This document shows, piece by piece, positions 15,852 to 24,753 of a stretch of DNA of 64,000 nt. Source of the stretch: Bradyrhizobium erythrophlei (lineage in GTDB: Bacteria > Pseudomonadota > Alphaproteobacteria > Rhizobiales > Xanthobacteraceae); assembly GCA_900129675.1 (NCBI GenBank), contig FSRD01000001.1, forward strand, positions 299,501 to 363,500, written 5' to 3'. The notes beneath the pieces are model-generated. The model was given only the letters and a program-made list of their open reading frames with translations, did not search any database and was not told the origin of the DNA. The position numbers were made by a program, and so were the translations under genes. Each line of letters begins with the position of its first letter. Within the stretch, counting starts at the first letter, position 1.

Positions 15852-18836
15852 TTATGCGATGCGCCGATCCGGCAACCCGCGGCTTGCGGCCAAGCTGATG
15901 AGGCGATCCACGGCGTTCAGGACGGCAAGCTCATCGATCAGGCGGGCTTCGGTTTCGGCAAGTCCTGTTCTGCCGTCGTCGCGCTCCGCGAAGGTTTTTC
16001 CGATTTTCGCCTGCTCGGCGAAGGTCGCGATGCTTTCCTTCGTCTTGGCGATTTGTTCCTGCATTTCGTCGAGAACCCGCGATCCGTCCTCAGCCATGCG
16101 CTTGATGCGGTCGATCTCTTCGGCCGTTTTCGCCACCTGCTCGTCGGAAAGAACGTGTGCGGGAAGCAGCGCACAGAACTTCTCGAATTCCTCGCTTTCG
16201 CTCTGGATCACGACGGACGAATAGTCCGAAAACACGATCAGCGCGGCGACCACCTCGTCCTTTTCGTCTCCCGCGAACCGATAGTCGAGAAAGGCGGCGC
16301 CGAGGGCGTTGCTGCGCCCGGTCAAGATCGCCGCTCCAATCCCCGTCAGAGCCGTTCTTCCCAGCGTCCGGCCGACGCGCAGCTTGGTCTCGGAACCGAT
16401 CGTTGCGACACACCTGACCTGGGTGAGGGCGTTGTAGCGCACGCAATTGGATCGATCGGACCCCGTCCTCCAGATGCCGACCACCGGATTCTTGAAGAAC
16501 ACCTCGACCGCATCGCCGGCGGGCCCTTCGTCTGCGAAGGAGAAAATCTCGGCCTGGACAACCGGCACCTTCCATCCGGAGCGCAGATTGTAGTCCGACA
16601 TCTGCAGCGCAGGATCGCTGGTTGCGGTCTTCGATAGGCCCAGGGCCGAAGGCTGCCCCATTGTGTCCAGTGCGGACTTCCGCGGGCCCGTCAACGCCCA
16701 CACGAAAATGCCGAGCCAGCCGAGCACGGTTACGCCGAACACGACGTTGATGAGTGCCAACCAACCGGCATAGTGATGTCGGACCTTGAAAGCGATGATG
16801 GTCGGCAGAAGATAAACCGCGAGCGCGAGCGGAAGCAGCCCCCCAATTCCGATGGCGGGTGTCATCAACGCGAAGAGCGTGACCAAGCCGGCGAGAAGCC
16901 CGATTCCGAAATGCTTGTGCTCCACGATGCCGGACGACGGCCTCGCATTGCCGCTCTGCAGAACTCCGCCGCCGATCGCTGCGGCACCGGTGTTGCCGCC
17001 GTCGGACCTGGCGTTCGACGACGTCGTCGACGGGTTGGCAAGCCCGACCGGAAGCGGGGGCGGTTCCTGCATCAGCACCGGCTCCAGCTTGGGCTCTTCC
17101 TGATGGTCGGTCGTGACGCCTGGTGACGAGATTATTGCGGGATCAGAGGCGCGGTCCGTTCGTTTCCGTCGCTCGAACAGTAGAAATCCGACTGCGGCCA
17201 GCAGCACGACGATGGCCGCCATCAGCACCCACTCCAGCGTTTTACCGACTGTCGCGGCTTCTGCGGCCGGCTGGTTGGCGATCGGCGGTCCGACCACGCG
17301 CACAGGCCGCTCGGCCGCCGAAGGAGGCGCCGGCGTGGGCGCGGCCACGCGAGCCGTCGGCGGCGCGGTCTGCGATGCCGCTGCAACTGGCGGCGCGGAT
17401 GCGGGTGGTTCGACGTTCGAAGCGGCGGCCGATTTGGCCGAACTCGGCGCCGCCGGTGCAGGATCTCTTGCCGCCACCGGGGCTTCGGTTGTTCCGGCCG
17501 GCCTGGAGACGTCGGGGCTTGCGGGAACATCCGTGGCCTGCGGCGGCTTGGCTGAAGCCGATGCGTCCGGAATCGGAGACGGGCCGGCAGTTGAGGATTC
17601 GCTGACTGTCTGCACATTCTGCTGCTTCGGCGCAGCGCTCGACGCGACGTCCTGACTGTTGTCCGGCACGTTTGGACCGAGCCTCGATGGGTCTACGGTC
17701 AGGAAGCGTAGCGTACCCCGACCGGCCTGATCCCAGCTCGCCGCCCAGACGTAGCCGGGGCCTCCCGTCACACGATAGACCGGCAGTCCGATCGAGGCGG
17801 AACGCTGGAAATTGCCGATGTGATCGATGAGGATGCCGGCCCGCACCTCGCGTCCGGCGGCCAGATCGGCCAGGCGGGCACGATCGAGCGGCTGGAGTGA
17901 CACTTCTCCCCAGGTCGCCATCAGCGTGCGCGGCGCATTCGCGACGGGCGGAGCCGCCACGAATCGCGGTTCGCCGTGCTTGACCGAAAGTCGGCGGACG
18001 TCGTCCATCGCCTCGTTTCCGGCGAAGAACGCGGGCTCCAGATAGCGGTTGATGTAGAGAGCGGTCCCTTCGGCCGAATGCAGGATCGTGCTGGTCGAGT
18101 TATATGCGCCCCGTGGCGCAATCTCCTGCCGGCGTCGTTGGCACCAGGTCAGGCCGGTGAACTGCTCGCTCGGATTGCAGCGGTACTCCAGGTATGACGG
18201 ACTGCCGATCGCGACGTGGCCGCCGAGCCGCAGCCCGTCCACGGCATACGGCGAGTCCGCCACCGGGGCCGACTCGGCATACCCGATCGGCGCGCCGCGG
18301 CGCTGCAGCTCCCGGATGGTGGAGATCTGGACGTCCTTGATGCAGCCCACGTCCGAGCCACAAGCCCGACGCGAGGCCAGCAGCGGGGCGGCTATCGCGC
18401 GAGCAGGCGTTTGTCCGACCCGCTCGAGCAGGACCTGATATCCGTCTCCGATCGCCCGATCGAGGCGAGCGAGCTCCGAATCCGCACAGATCGCCAACTC
18501 GTCGGCGAACCTGGCCCTGCGGCAATCGAAGCTTGGCCCGGACGTAGTCGCTTGATTGCGGCATCCGCTGCGAAGCCCGGCCATACGGGCATCGGATGGC
18601 GAAACGCCCTGACGGACCATCTCGTTGATCGAGGAGCCGCGCTCGCGGAGCGCTCTGTCGACGCAGGCCACTTCGGCGTCCGGCAACCGTTCCCAGTCTG
18701 CCTGGGTCGCCGCCGTGATGCCCGACCTGACCATCCCTCCGAAGAGTTCAAAGATTTCGCGCTGCTGGGCCAGGGCTCCGTGCGGGAAAACGAGGGCGAG
18801 TATGAAACCAAACAAAAAGGCCCGTCGAAAAGGCAT
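15852..18836 (-). CDS. Large membrane protein with LprI-like and superinfection-immunity-like regions
   Basis: A 994-aa protein of unusual composition. It starts with a signal peptide (about residues 1-23, ending ALAQ). Residues about 103-175 resemble the Cys-containing LprI/DUF1311 lysozyme-inhibitor domain ('FDCRRARFADELAICADSEL', 'RRACGSDVGCIKD'). A Pro/Ala-rich stretch (about 395-530) leads to a transmembrane helix near 534-553. Then come two or three helices (about 640-712) ending in 'ALINVVFGVTVLGWLGIFVW', which fits the phage Imm superinfection-immunity family pattern. A soluble domain and a coiled coil (about 895-985) finish it. The domain names are from memory. No partner gene is obvious. 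Confidence 0.7.
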   Translation of the reverse strand: MPFRRAFLFGFILALVFPHGALAQQREIFELFGGMVRSGITAATQADWERLPDAEVACVDRALRERGSSINEMVRQGVSPSDARMAGLRSGCRNQATTSGPSFDCRRARFADELAICADSELARLDRAIGDGYQVLLERVGQTPARAIAAPLLASRRACGSDVGCIKDVQISTIRELQRRGAPIGYAESAPVADSPYAVDGLRLGGHVAIGSPSYLEYRCNPSEQFTGLTWCQRRRQEIAPRGAYNSTSTILHSAEGTALYINRYLEPAFFAGNEAMDDVRRLSVKHGEPRFVAAPPVANAPRTLMATWGEVSLQPLDRARLADLAAGREVRAGILIDHIGNFQRSASIGLPVYRVTGGPGYVWAASWDQAGRGTLRFLTVDPSRLGPNVPDNSQDVASSAAPKQQNVQTVSESSTAGPSPIPDASASAKPPQATDVPASPDVSRPAGTTEAPVAARDPAPAAPSSAKSAAASNVEPPASAPPVAAASQTAPPTARVAAPTPAPPSAAERPVRVVGPPIANQPAAEAATVGKTLEWVLMAAIVVLLAAVGFLLFERRKRTDRASDPAIISSPGVTTDHQEEPKLEPVLMQEPPPLPVGLANPSTTSSNARSDGGNTGAAAIGGGVLQSGNARPSSGIVEHKHFGIGLLAGLVTLFALMTPAIGIGGLLPLALAVYLLPTIIAFKVRHHYAGWLALINVVFGVTVLGWLGIFVWALTGPRKSALDTMGQPSALGLSKTATSDPALQMSDYNLRSGWKVPVVQAEIFSFADEGPAGDAVEVFFKNPVVGIWRTGSDRSNCVRYNALTQVRCVATIGSETKLRVGRTLGRTALTGIGAAILTGRSNALGAAFLDYRFAGDEKDEVVAALIVFSDYSSVVIQSESEEFEKFCALLPAHVLSDEQVAKTAEEIDRIKRMAEDGSRVLDEMQEQIAKTKESIATFAEQAKIGKTFAERDDGRTGLAETEARLIDELAVLNAVDRLISLAASRGLPDRRIA

Positions 18837-19000
18837 TTAGGCAGAACTCCAGCTGATCGGCTGTGGTTTATAACAGTCGACAAATGCCTCATCAGGCTAA
18901 AAACGCTGCATTGAATACGACTTTTGTAGCTATCGTTACTCGTCTCCCCAAATCGAACCGTTCGCAAGCGCCTCTGCGGTGAAATTCGTGCCCGCCCCCT

Positions 19001-20419
19001 TCACGCCACCGACATGTCCAGCGGCGGCGCGACATTGTCCGGCAGCGGGCTGACATAGGGCGTGCGGGCGGTGCGCTTGTTGAGGTCGGCCTTGGCGGCG
19101 GCAATCAGTTCCGGCTCGTTCAGCGCCTGGATGCCGAGCCCGGCCATGGCCTTGGCGGCCTGCACCATGGCCTTGTGGGCGTGCGGGCTCTTGCCCTGCG
19201 CCACCACCTGCCAGGTGTGGAACGGGGTGCCGATCGCGACCGTCGGGGCATGAACCTGAACGGTCGGAACCACCCAGCTCACATCGCCGACATCGGTCGA
19301 GCCGATCAAAGGATTGCGCCGGGCGTCCAGCGGCACGATGAAATCGGCCAGCGGCCGGTCGGTCGGATCCATGCCGATCGTGTGATAGACGGAGGCGATG
19401 TCCTTGTCGGTCAAGGTGGCGCGGATTTTTGCGGCGAATTCTTCGTCCGCCTCGTCGAAATGCGGCGGACCGAGATCCTCCATGATGCGGTGCAGGGCTT
19501 GCTCGAGCGGGGTGTTCGCCAGAACGTTGGAGACCGCGGAAATGATCCGCATCTCCATTTTGGTCTCGGTCATCAGCGCAGCACCCTGCGCGATCTTGTG
19601 AACGCGCCCGACCAATTCGTTCATGCCGGGCAAATCGCGGGCGCGGATGGAATAGCGCACGCGGGCGTGGGCCTGTACCACATTGGGGGCAATGCCGCCG
19701 GTGTCGAGCAGCGCATAGTGGACACGGGCGTCGCTCGGCATGTGCTCGCGCATGTAGTTGACGCCGACATTCATCAGTTCCACCGCGTCGAGCGCGCTGC
19801 GGCCAAGATGCGGCGAGGCGGCGGCGTGCGAGGTGCGCCCGGTGAAGATGAAATCGGCCCGCGTGTTGGCGAGCGATGGCGTCACCACCACCTCCCAGAA
19901 ACTGCTGGGGTGCCAGGTGATGGCGATGTCGGCATCATCGAAGGCGCCCGAGCGCACCATGAAGGTTTTCGCAGCGCCGCCCTCTTCCGCCGGACAGCCA
20001 TAATAGCGCACGCGCCCCGGCACCTTGTGGGCGGCCAGCCAATCCTTCACGGCGGTCGCCGCGAGCAGCGCGGCCGAGCCCAGCAGATTGTGGCCGCAGC
20101 CATGGCCGTGGCCACCGGCCTCGACCGGGCGAGGCTCCGCCACGCCCGCTTCCTGGCTCAAGCCCGGCAGCGCATCGTATTCGCCGAGGAAGGCGATGAC
20201 GGGGCCGCCCTCACCCCATTCGCCGATCACGGCGGTGGGAATATCAGCGACATTCTCGCTGATGCGAAAGCCCTGATGGCGCAGTTCGGCCAGATGTTCG
20301 GCGGAAGAGCGCGCCTCGGTGTAGCACACCTCGGGCATCGCCCAGACCCTGTCGCTGAGGTCGACGAAACGCGGTTTGATCGCGTCAACGCCACGCCAGA
20401 TGTCGCTGCGGTTGTCCAT
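19001..20419 (-). CDS. M20 family amidohydrolase (AbgB-like)
   Basis: A 472-aa metallo-amidohydrolase. Metal-binding motifs are 'GHGHGCGHNLLG' and 'PAEEGGAAKTFM', with a dimerisation-domain segment 'FTGRTSHAAASPHLGRSALD'. Sequence style and length (about 480 aa) match the AbgB branch, which with AbgA cleaves p-aminobenzoyl-glutamate, but no abgA or abgT is nearby, so the substrate is uncertain. The ATG is preceded by gagga. It is a single-gene unit. Confidence 0.87.
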   Translation of the reverse strand: MDNRSDIWRGVDAIKPRFVDLSDRVWAMPEVCYTEARSSAEHLAELRHQGFRISENVADIPTAVIGEWGEGGPVIAFLGEYDALPGLSQEAGVAEPRPVEAGGHGHGCGHNLLGSAALLAATAVKDWLAAHKVPGRVRYYGCPAEEGGAAKTFMVRSGAFDDADIAITWHPSSFWEVVVTPSLANTRADFIFTGRTSHAAASPHLGRSALDAVELMNVGVNYMREHMPSDARVHYALLDTGGIAPNVVQAHARVRYSIRARDLPGMNELVGRVHKIAQGAALMTETKMEMRIISAVSNVLANTPLEQALHRIMEDLGPPHFDEADEEFAAKIRATLTDKDIASVYHTIGMDPTDRPLADFIVPLDARRNPLIGSTDVGDVSWVVPTVQVHAPTVAIGTPFHTWQVVAQGKSPHAHKAMVQAAKAMAGLGIQALNEPELIAAAKADLNKRTARTPYVSPLPDNVAPPLDMSVA

Positions 20420-21239
20420 CTTCTGGTCCTCGATCCCTGTGAGAGCAAAAAAATGCTATCAGCTTCGCCGGACCCCGCCTAGCGCCGGCCGCGGCACCAG
20501 CCATGCGGGCGGCGCGAAGGAATATGCGTAAGCGATCCCGCGGCGCGATGACGGCATAGGGCAGTAACTTATCCGCGTCATTGCGAGCGCAGCGAAGCAA
20601 TCCATTCTTTCTTTGCTGAGCGAGATGGATTGCTTCGCGGAGCCTGTCATCGGGCGCGCATTCGCGCGACCCGGGGGCTCGCAATGACGGCAAACATGAC
20701 TTCATGTCCTCGCGGCGCGATGCACCCGAGCTTTGCGAAGGCACTCCCTCAAAAAGAGGGAGCGGGGAATGCCGGATGCGCGCTGCACCCGCGGTCTCGT
20801 GTGCAAAATTGTGCAAAGAAACGCACACGAGCATACAGGTTCAGCGGAGGTTCCCTGCGCAATGGCTTTACGGCTTATGCTGTGCTCTCCCCGGCGACGA
20901 ATTCGTCTTGTCACCGTCGTCGGCGGATTGAAGGTTTTGTCACGCCCGGTTGGGTTGACACCGCACGTGCAATGGACTGGAGGTCTCCACAATTGGATCA
21001 AAGGACATTGTTCTAAAGTACACCGTCCCATCGCGCACCGCCTTTGTGTACCGCTCCGCATGAAATAAAGCCGAGAATGCGCGATTGCAAATATCCTCGC
21101 ACGGAGCCGTCGCGCGGTCCCCCCGGAAGGTCACGCCCTCCAAAGGACCCAGGCGAACGATGAGGAGGTGCAGACTGTCGCACCACGTCCGCAACGTCAT
21201 CGAGCACGTCGCACCGCATTGACCATCGTGGCAGCGCGG
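20420..21239. other. 820-bp gene-free stretch
   Basis: It holds a strong palindromic repeat (20576-20689) and then about 550 bp with several overlapping short open frames on both strands but no recognisable protein or good ribosome-binding site. The part from about 20700 to 21070 resembles a sequence commonly repeated and over-annotated in Bradyrhizobium-type genomes; that is a recollection, not a computed match. Confidence 0.5.
20576..20689. repeat. Long nested palindromic repeat
   Basis: Perfect 13-bp outer arms cgtcattgcgagc (20576-20588) and gctcgcaatgacg (20677-20689) enclose a second pair, gaagcaatccat and atggattgcttc. The 'cattgcgagcgcagcgaagcaatcc' style is familiar from dispersed repeats of Bradyrhizobium and its relatives. 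It has no coding potential of its own. Confidence 0.7.
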
Positions 21240-22847
21240 TTACTTCACCTCCGCAATCTCGCTCGGCCTCCATTCCTTTGTGAAGAACGGTTCAAGCGGA
21301 CTGTAAAGACGGAGTATAGTGAACCAGCCCTTTTTCGGATCAGTCTGTATCCAGTTCCCGCGTTTGACCCCCGCAGGCTGGGTCGGGCTGAAGTAGATCG
21401 TCGTAGTGCCGTCGGCGTCCGGTTCGGCGGCGGGCGACGGATAGCTCTGGCTACCAGCGCGGGGGTAGCGCTGCGGCGTGTCGAGCATCGAGCGCGTCTG
21501 ATTGTCGTAAAGCGTGAATGACCAGAAGTTCGCTTCCGGTATGTCCTTGGGCAGCGTCACCTTGTACGTCTTGGAGCCGTCGTAGTAATCCTTGTCGGCA
21601 TCCAGCATGTTGAGCAGATATTGGGAGCCGATGCCGGTCACGCGCATGGCCATGGCCGGCGTGATGCCGGTGACGTAGTAGAAGAACGCGGTGCGCGCAT
21701 CCAACTGGCGGTAGCCGGTGGGTGGAAACGGCTTGACGCCCTCACGTGTGACTTCTGGGATCGGTGTCTCGAACTCGTATCCGGTGACGAACAGGAAGTT
21801 CATCCATCCCGAGCCGGGGTAGTAGAACCAACTCGGATCGCGGGGGTTCATGAAAAGACTGCGCGAGGTGGCATTGGCGACCGCAAGCGCTTCCGTAAGG
21901 ATTTTCTTCATCCGGGCGTCGGGCGCAAACGGCTTGCCCTTGATGATGCCGACGGCAGCGACCGATCCCATCTGTTCGGGGTCAAGCGACGTGGCCGGTT
22001 CTTGCTGCACGATTTCGTTGAGCATCTCGTAGAAGCTGAAGTCGTTTGGCGGAACAGTGTTCATAACTTTGTCACTACCTTCGTGGAACACGGTGGCCCG
22101 TGGTTCGCTGATCCTGTCGAATTTGCCCTTTCCAGCAAGAAACTCGGCGATGGGGAAGCCGACGCCGCCAGCTTCGTACGGGTAGACCTTGGTCAACTGC
22201 TTGATCGACGCGACCGCAGGCTTCGGATCGTTTTTGTTCTCGAGAAACGCGCGGCCCATGATTAGCAACCGGGTGGTCCGGGATCGGGCGATGGAGTAGC
22301 CGCTCTCAGGCACCGGACCGTCGTAACCCGGCGGCAGGATGAGATACTTGCCGCCAAGGCCACGATCAGGGCCCGGCAGGCCAAAATCAGTGACCCAGCG
22401 GAACCACATGTCGTCCAAAGCTCCCAGCACCTTGGGCGGCACCTCGAACACCATTGGCCCCTTGGATACGTCGATGAAGCCGAGGAAGTACACGGTGTCG
22501 GCGTTGGCAGTAAGGAACAGCGACTTGGCATCCATCAGCTCAGAGAAGATGAGGATTTCATTGTCTTTAACCCCGGCTTCCAAGAAGCCCCTGCGTGCGG
22601 CGACCAAGCTGACACCCTGCATCGTGTTGGCGAATGCGTCGTAGGCGTGCGCAAAGTCGATGTAGTCGTAGGCCTTTTCCAACGTGGCCTTTCCCGGCGC
22701 GCCATCCTTGAATTCGAGCGTGCCGAGGCGCGTCTCGACTTTGTCCGGCGTGGTGATTGACGGGATTGCAGGTGCGGTCTGGGCGGCGGCAAAGCGGGGC
22801 AGCACCAGTGTGGCGCAGACTGCTGCGAGGAGGCAGATTTGCTTCAT
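21240..22847 (-). CDS. Secreted DUF1254/DUF1214 protein
   Basis: A 535-aa exported protein. The signal peptide spans about residues 1-22 (Lys, then a hydrophobic run ending RFAAAQ). An N-terminal DUF1254 region ('DYIDFAHAYDAFANTMQGVSL', 'ANADTVYFLGFIDVSKGPMV') and a C-terminal DUF1214 region ('DIPEANFWSFTLYDNQTRSM', 'IYFSPTQPAG', 'NWIQTDPKKGWFTILRLYSP') match the usual two-part layout and length. Function is unknown; the protein is periplasmic. A gggag site precedes the ATG. Confidence 0.85.
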   Translation of the reverse strand: MKQICLLAAVCATLVLPRFAAAQTAPAIPSITTPDKVETRLGTLEFKDGAPGKATLEKAYDYIDFAHAYDAFANTMQGVSLVAARRGFLEAGVKDNEILIFSELMDAKSLFLTANADTVYFLGFIDVSKGPMVFEVPPKVLGALDDMWFRWVTDFGLPGPDRGLGGKYLILPPGYDGPVPESGYSIARSRTTRLLIMGRAFLENKNDPKPAVASIKQLTKVYPYEAGGVGFPIAEFLAGKGKFDRISEPRATVFHEGSDKVMNTVPPNDFSFYEMLNEIVQQEPATSLDPEQMGSVAAVGIIKGKPFAPDARMKKILTEALAVANATSRSLFMNPRDPSWFYYPGSGWMNFLFVTGYEFETPIPEVTREGVKPFPPTGYRQLDARTAFFYYVTGITPAMAMRVTGIGSQYLLNMLDADKDYYDGSKTYKVTLPKDIPEANFWSFTLYDNQTRSMLDTPQRYPRAGSQSYPSPAAEPDADGTTTIYFSPTQPAGVKRGNWIQTDPKKGWFTILRLYSPLEPFFTKEWRPSEIAEVK

Positions 22848-23258
22848 CCTAATCTCCCTTCGTGGCTCCCCAACTTGTCGGAAGATTTGTGTCTCGCCTA
22901 TGCAAAATCGGCAGCAACGACTGTCCCGGCCCGGGCCGGGCCAGCCGATCAGCGTCGAGGCCGCAGGAAGGCCGCATAGTGCGCTGAGGCCGCAGGGCTA
23001 CAGGACACAGCTTGGTTGGCTAAACAGTGTCCGCACTCGCCTCCGATTAATATCGGAGCCGTTGATTTGGTTCACGCTTGATGTTGGTTCGAGCTGTCAC
23101 GCAGATGTTCATTTCATAAACGTGAATTTAGTGGAGGCAACAAACAGGTTTCCCCATTTTCAGTCTATCGCGACCTCAGCATTTGTTTTGCTTGGGCACG
23201 CCAGCGTCGAACAAGGCCCCCGGTGCGGACGGCTCCGTCCCTTCCAAAGGAGAATGTC
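22848..23258. other. 410-bp intergenic region
   Basis: It separates the divergent DUF1254 and Gly-rich genes, so it should hold both promoters. A GC palindrome, 'gcccgggccgggc', is near 22930. Base composition becomes more AT-rich between about 23050 and 23180. No gene or RNA is recognised. Confidence 0.4.
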
Positions 23259-23987
23259 ATGAGAGGACGAGTGATGGTGGTCTTAGCAGGTGCGGCGCTT
23301 GTCGGCAGCCTTCTAGCTACTGATGCACAGGCACGCGGAGGCGGAGGACACGGAGGCGGTGGCGTCGGTCACATCGGCGGTTTCGGCGGAGCTCATATCG
23401 GAGCTCGCGCGGGTGGCTTCGGCGGAGCTCGCGTCGGAGGTATTGGCGGACGTTATATGGCGGGCATTTCCCGAGGTGCCGTTGGCTATGCGACGGGAAC
23501 TGGCAACGGAACGGCGATTGGCAACAGGACGGGCATCCGCTACGGAACGGGCATTCTCCGCGATCGCTTTTTGATTTTAGCAGCGTCTGCGTTTGCGCAA
23601 AATGCGACAGCTAACGGCTCCGCCGGTGCTGGCTCCACGGGTGCTTATGGGCCTGCGCCCGCATCATCTGGTGCAGTCCAAAATCCGCCGGTCGGAGGCC
23701 CGTCGCAAGAGACGATTTCGGGTCCAGGCTTCACCATCGTTGGTCGCAATGGCGTTTCCACAAAAACAGTAGGAATGGCTCCGGCCTCTTCCTCCCCTGC
23801 TCCGTCAAACACACAGAACCAGGCCGCTCCTGCGTTTCGGAGTGGCAATCTTGTTCGGCTGCGTTCAGGAGGACCATTGATGACCGTCAAAGGTATGAAG
23901 GGCGATCAGGTGGATTGCTTTTGGACCGACGTGACTGGCCAGATTAACGCCGATAGTTTCCCCGTTGACGTGCTCCAGAAGGGATAA
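23259..23987 (+). CDS. Secreted Gly-rich protein with C-terminal DUF2158 domain
   Basis: A 242-aa protein starting at the ATG after aaaggaga. The signal peptide ends near ATDAQA. Next comes a Gly-rich low-complexity region (about 26-100) with GG/GGAH/GGAR runs and an alternating 'GTGNGTAIGNRTGIRYGTG' stretch. A linker follows. The last 50 residues, 'FRSGNLVRLRSGGPLMTVKG', then 'DQVDCFWTD' and 'FPVDVLQ', match DUF2158 (YodC family), a small beta domain. Fusing this usually cytosolic domain to an exported Gly-rich head is uncommon. Function is unknown. Confidence 0.65.
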   Translation: MRGRVMVVLAGAALVGSLLATDAQARGGGGHGGGGVGHIGGFGGAHIGARAGGFGGARVGGIGGRYMAGISRGAVGYATGTGNGTAIGNRTGIRYGTGILRDRFLILAASAFAQNATANGSAGAGSTGAYGPAPASSGAVQNPPVGGPSQETISGPGFTIVGRNGVSTKTVGMAPASSSPAPSNTQNQAAPAFRSGNLVRLRSGGPLMTVKGMKGDQVDCFWTDVTGQINADSFPVDVLQKG

Positions 23988-24044
23988 CAGTGCCTGCCGC
24001 GGCGCGATGTTTGCCGGTTGGCACGAACGGATGTGACGGGTTGA

Positions 24045-24067
24045 CCTGACGATGTCAGTTCGTCAGG
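24045..24067 (+). terminator. Hairpin downstream of DUF2158 gene
   Basis: Arms cctgacga (24045-24052) and tcgtcagg (24060-24067) pair perfectly around a 7-base loop. No T-run follows, so termination would not be of the simple intrinsic type. Confidence 0.35.
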
Positions 24068-24145
24068 GTAAGGCGGACATTGCGGTTGGCGGCTCAAAGG
24101 TCGGAGTGTAGTCCTCTCAGAATTTGAGTGGCCGATATTTCCTTT

Positions 24146-24173
24146 CCTGACTTGCCTCTCCTGACTTGCCTCT
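24146..24173. repeat. Two-copy 14-bp tandem repeat
   Basis: The unit cctgacttgcctct is present twice without a spacer, in the gap between the DUF2158 gene and the frameshifted small gene. Confidence 0.7.
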
Positions 24174-24240
24174 CGGACGCAAAATGCCGGGTTTTGCGCA
24201 TTCCGCACCATGCGCAGTCCTTGCGAAGGCCTCCATGCGG

Positions 24241-24521
24241 CTAACGAATGATCGTCGCAGCGGAGGGGTAACGTTTCCCGCGCAAATTTTCGTTGGGAAC
24301 GAACTGTGCAAACACCTCCTTGACGCGGTTCGCAGGCGTGACATCGCGCGTAAAGCGAAGCTCCGTCGTAGCCGCGATTTCGTCCAATCGAGGTGCGTAG
24401 AAGGCGCTTTCATACAGCGACCCGTTGAATCGCAAATCGCCGTCGCCGAAGTAGGCGTCGGAAATAAACAAGAGTACAAACAGGCCGATCCTACGACGGC
24501 AAAATATTTGAAAATGGGCAT
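24241..24521 (-). pseudogene. Frameshifted small membrane-anchored protein gene
   Basis: From the ATG at 24521 the frame begins 'MPIFKYFAVVGSA', an N-terminal hydrophobic anchor. It then loses sense, while the neighbouring frame carries the obvious continuation 'LFISDAYFGDGDLRFNGSLY', then 'TRDVTPANRVKEVFAQFVPN', to a stop at 24241. Losing one base near 24475 (gcc-tgt-ttg instead of gcc-tNg-ttt) explains it. The intact ancestor would be about 93 aa. It is either a pseudogene or a sequencing error. Confidence 0.6.
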
Positions 24522-24753
24522 TGGGACGCGAGTCTCCTTCTTTTGAGGAAAGGATGCATCACTCGCCATAAAGGCCGGGTTTAAGGCCGCGCAGCTTTTG
24601 CCAGAGCAGTTGTCGGCCGGTTGGCAATTTGCGAAAACTTTTAATCAATCTTCCCAGGCCTTCCATTTCCGGCCCCCGCTGCAGCTCGATGAAAGGGACG
24701 GTGCACACGCCGAAATGGCCGACGATCCACTTTCCAAGCTGCGCGACCTTGGC

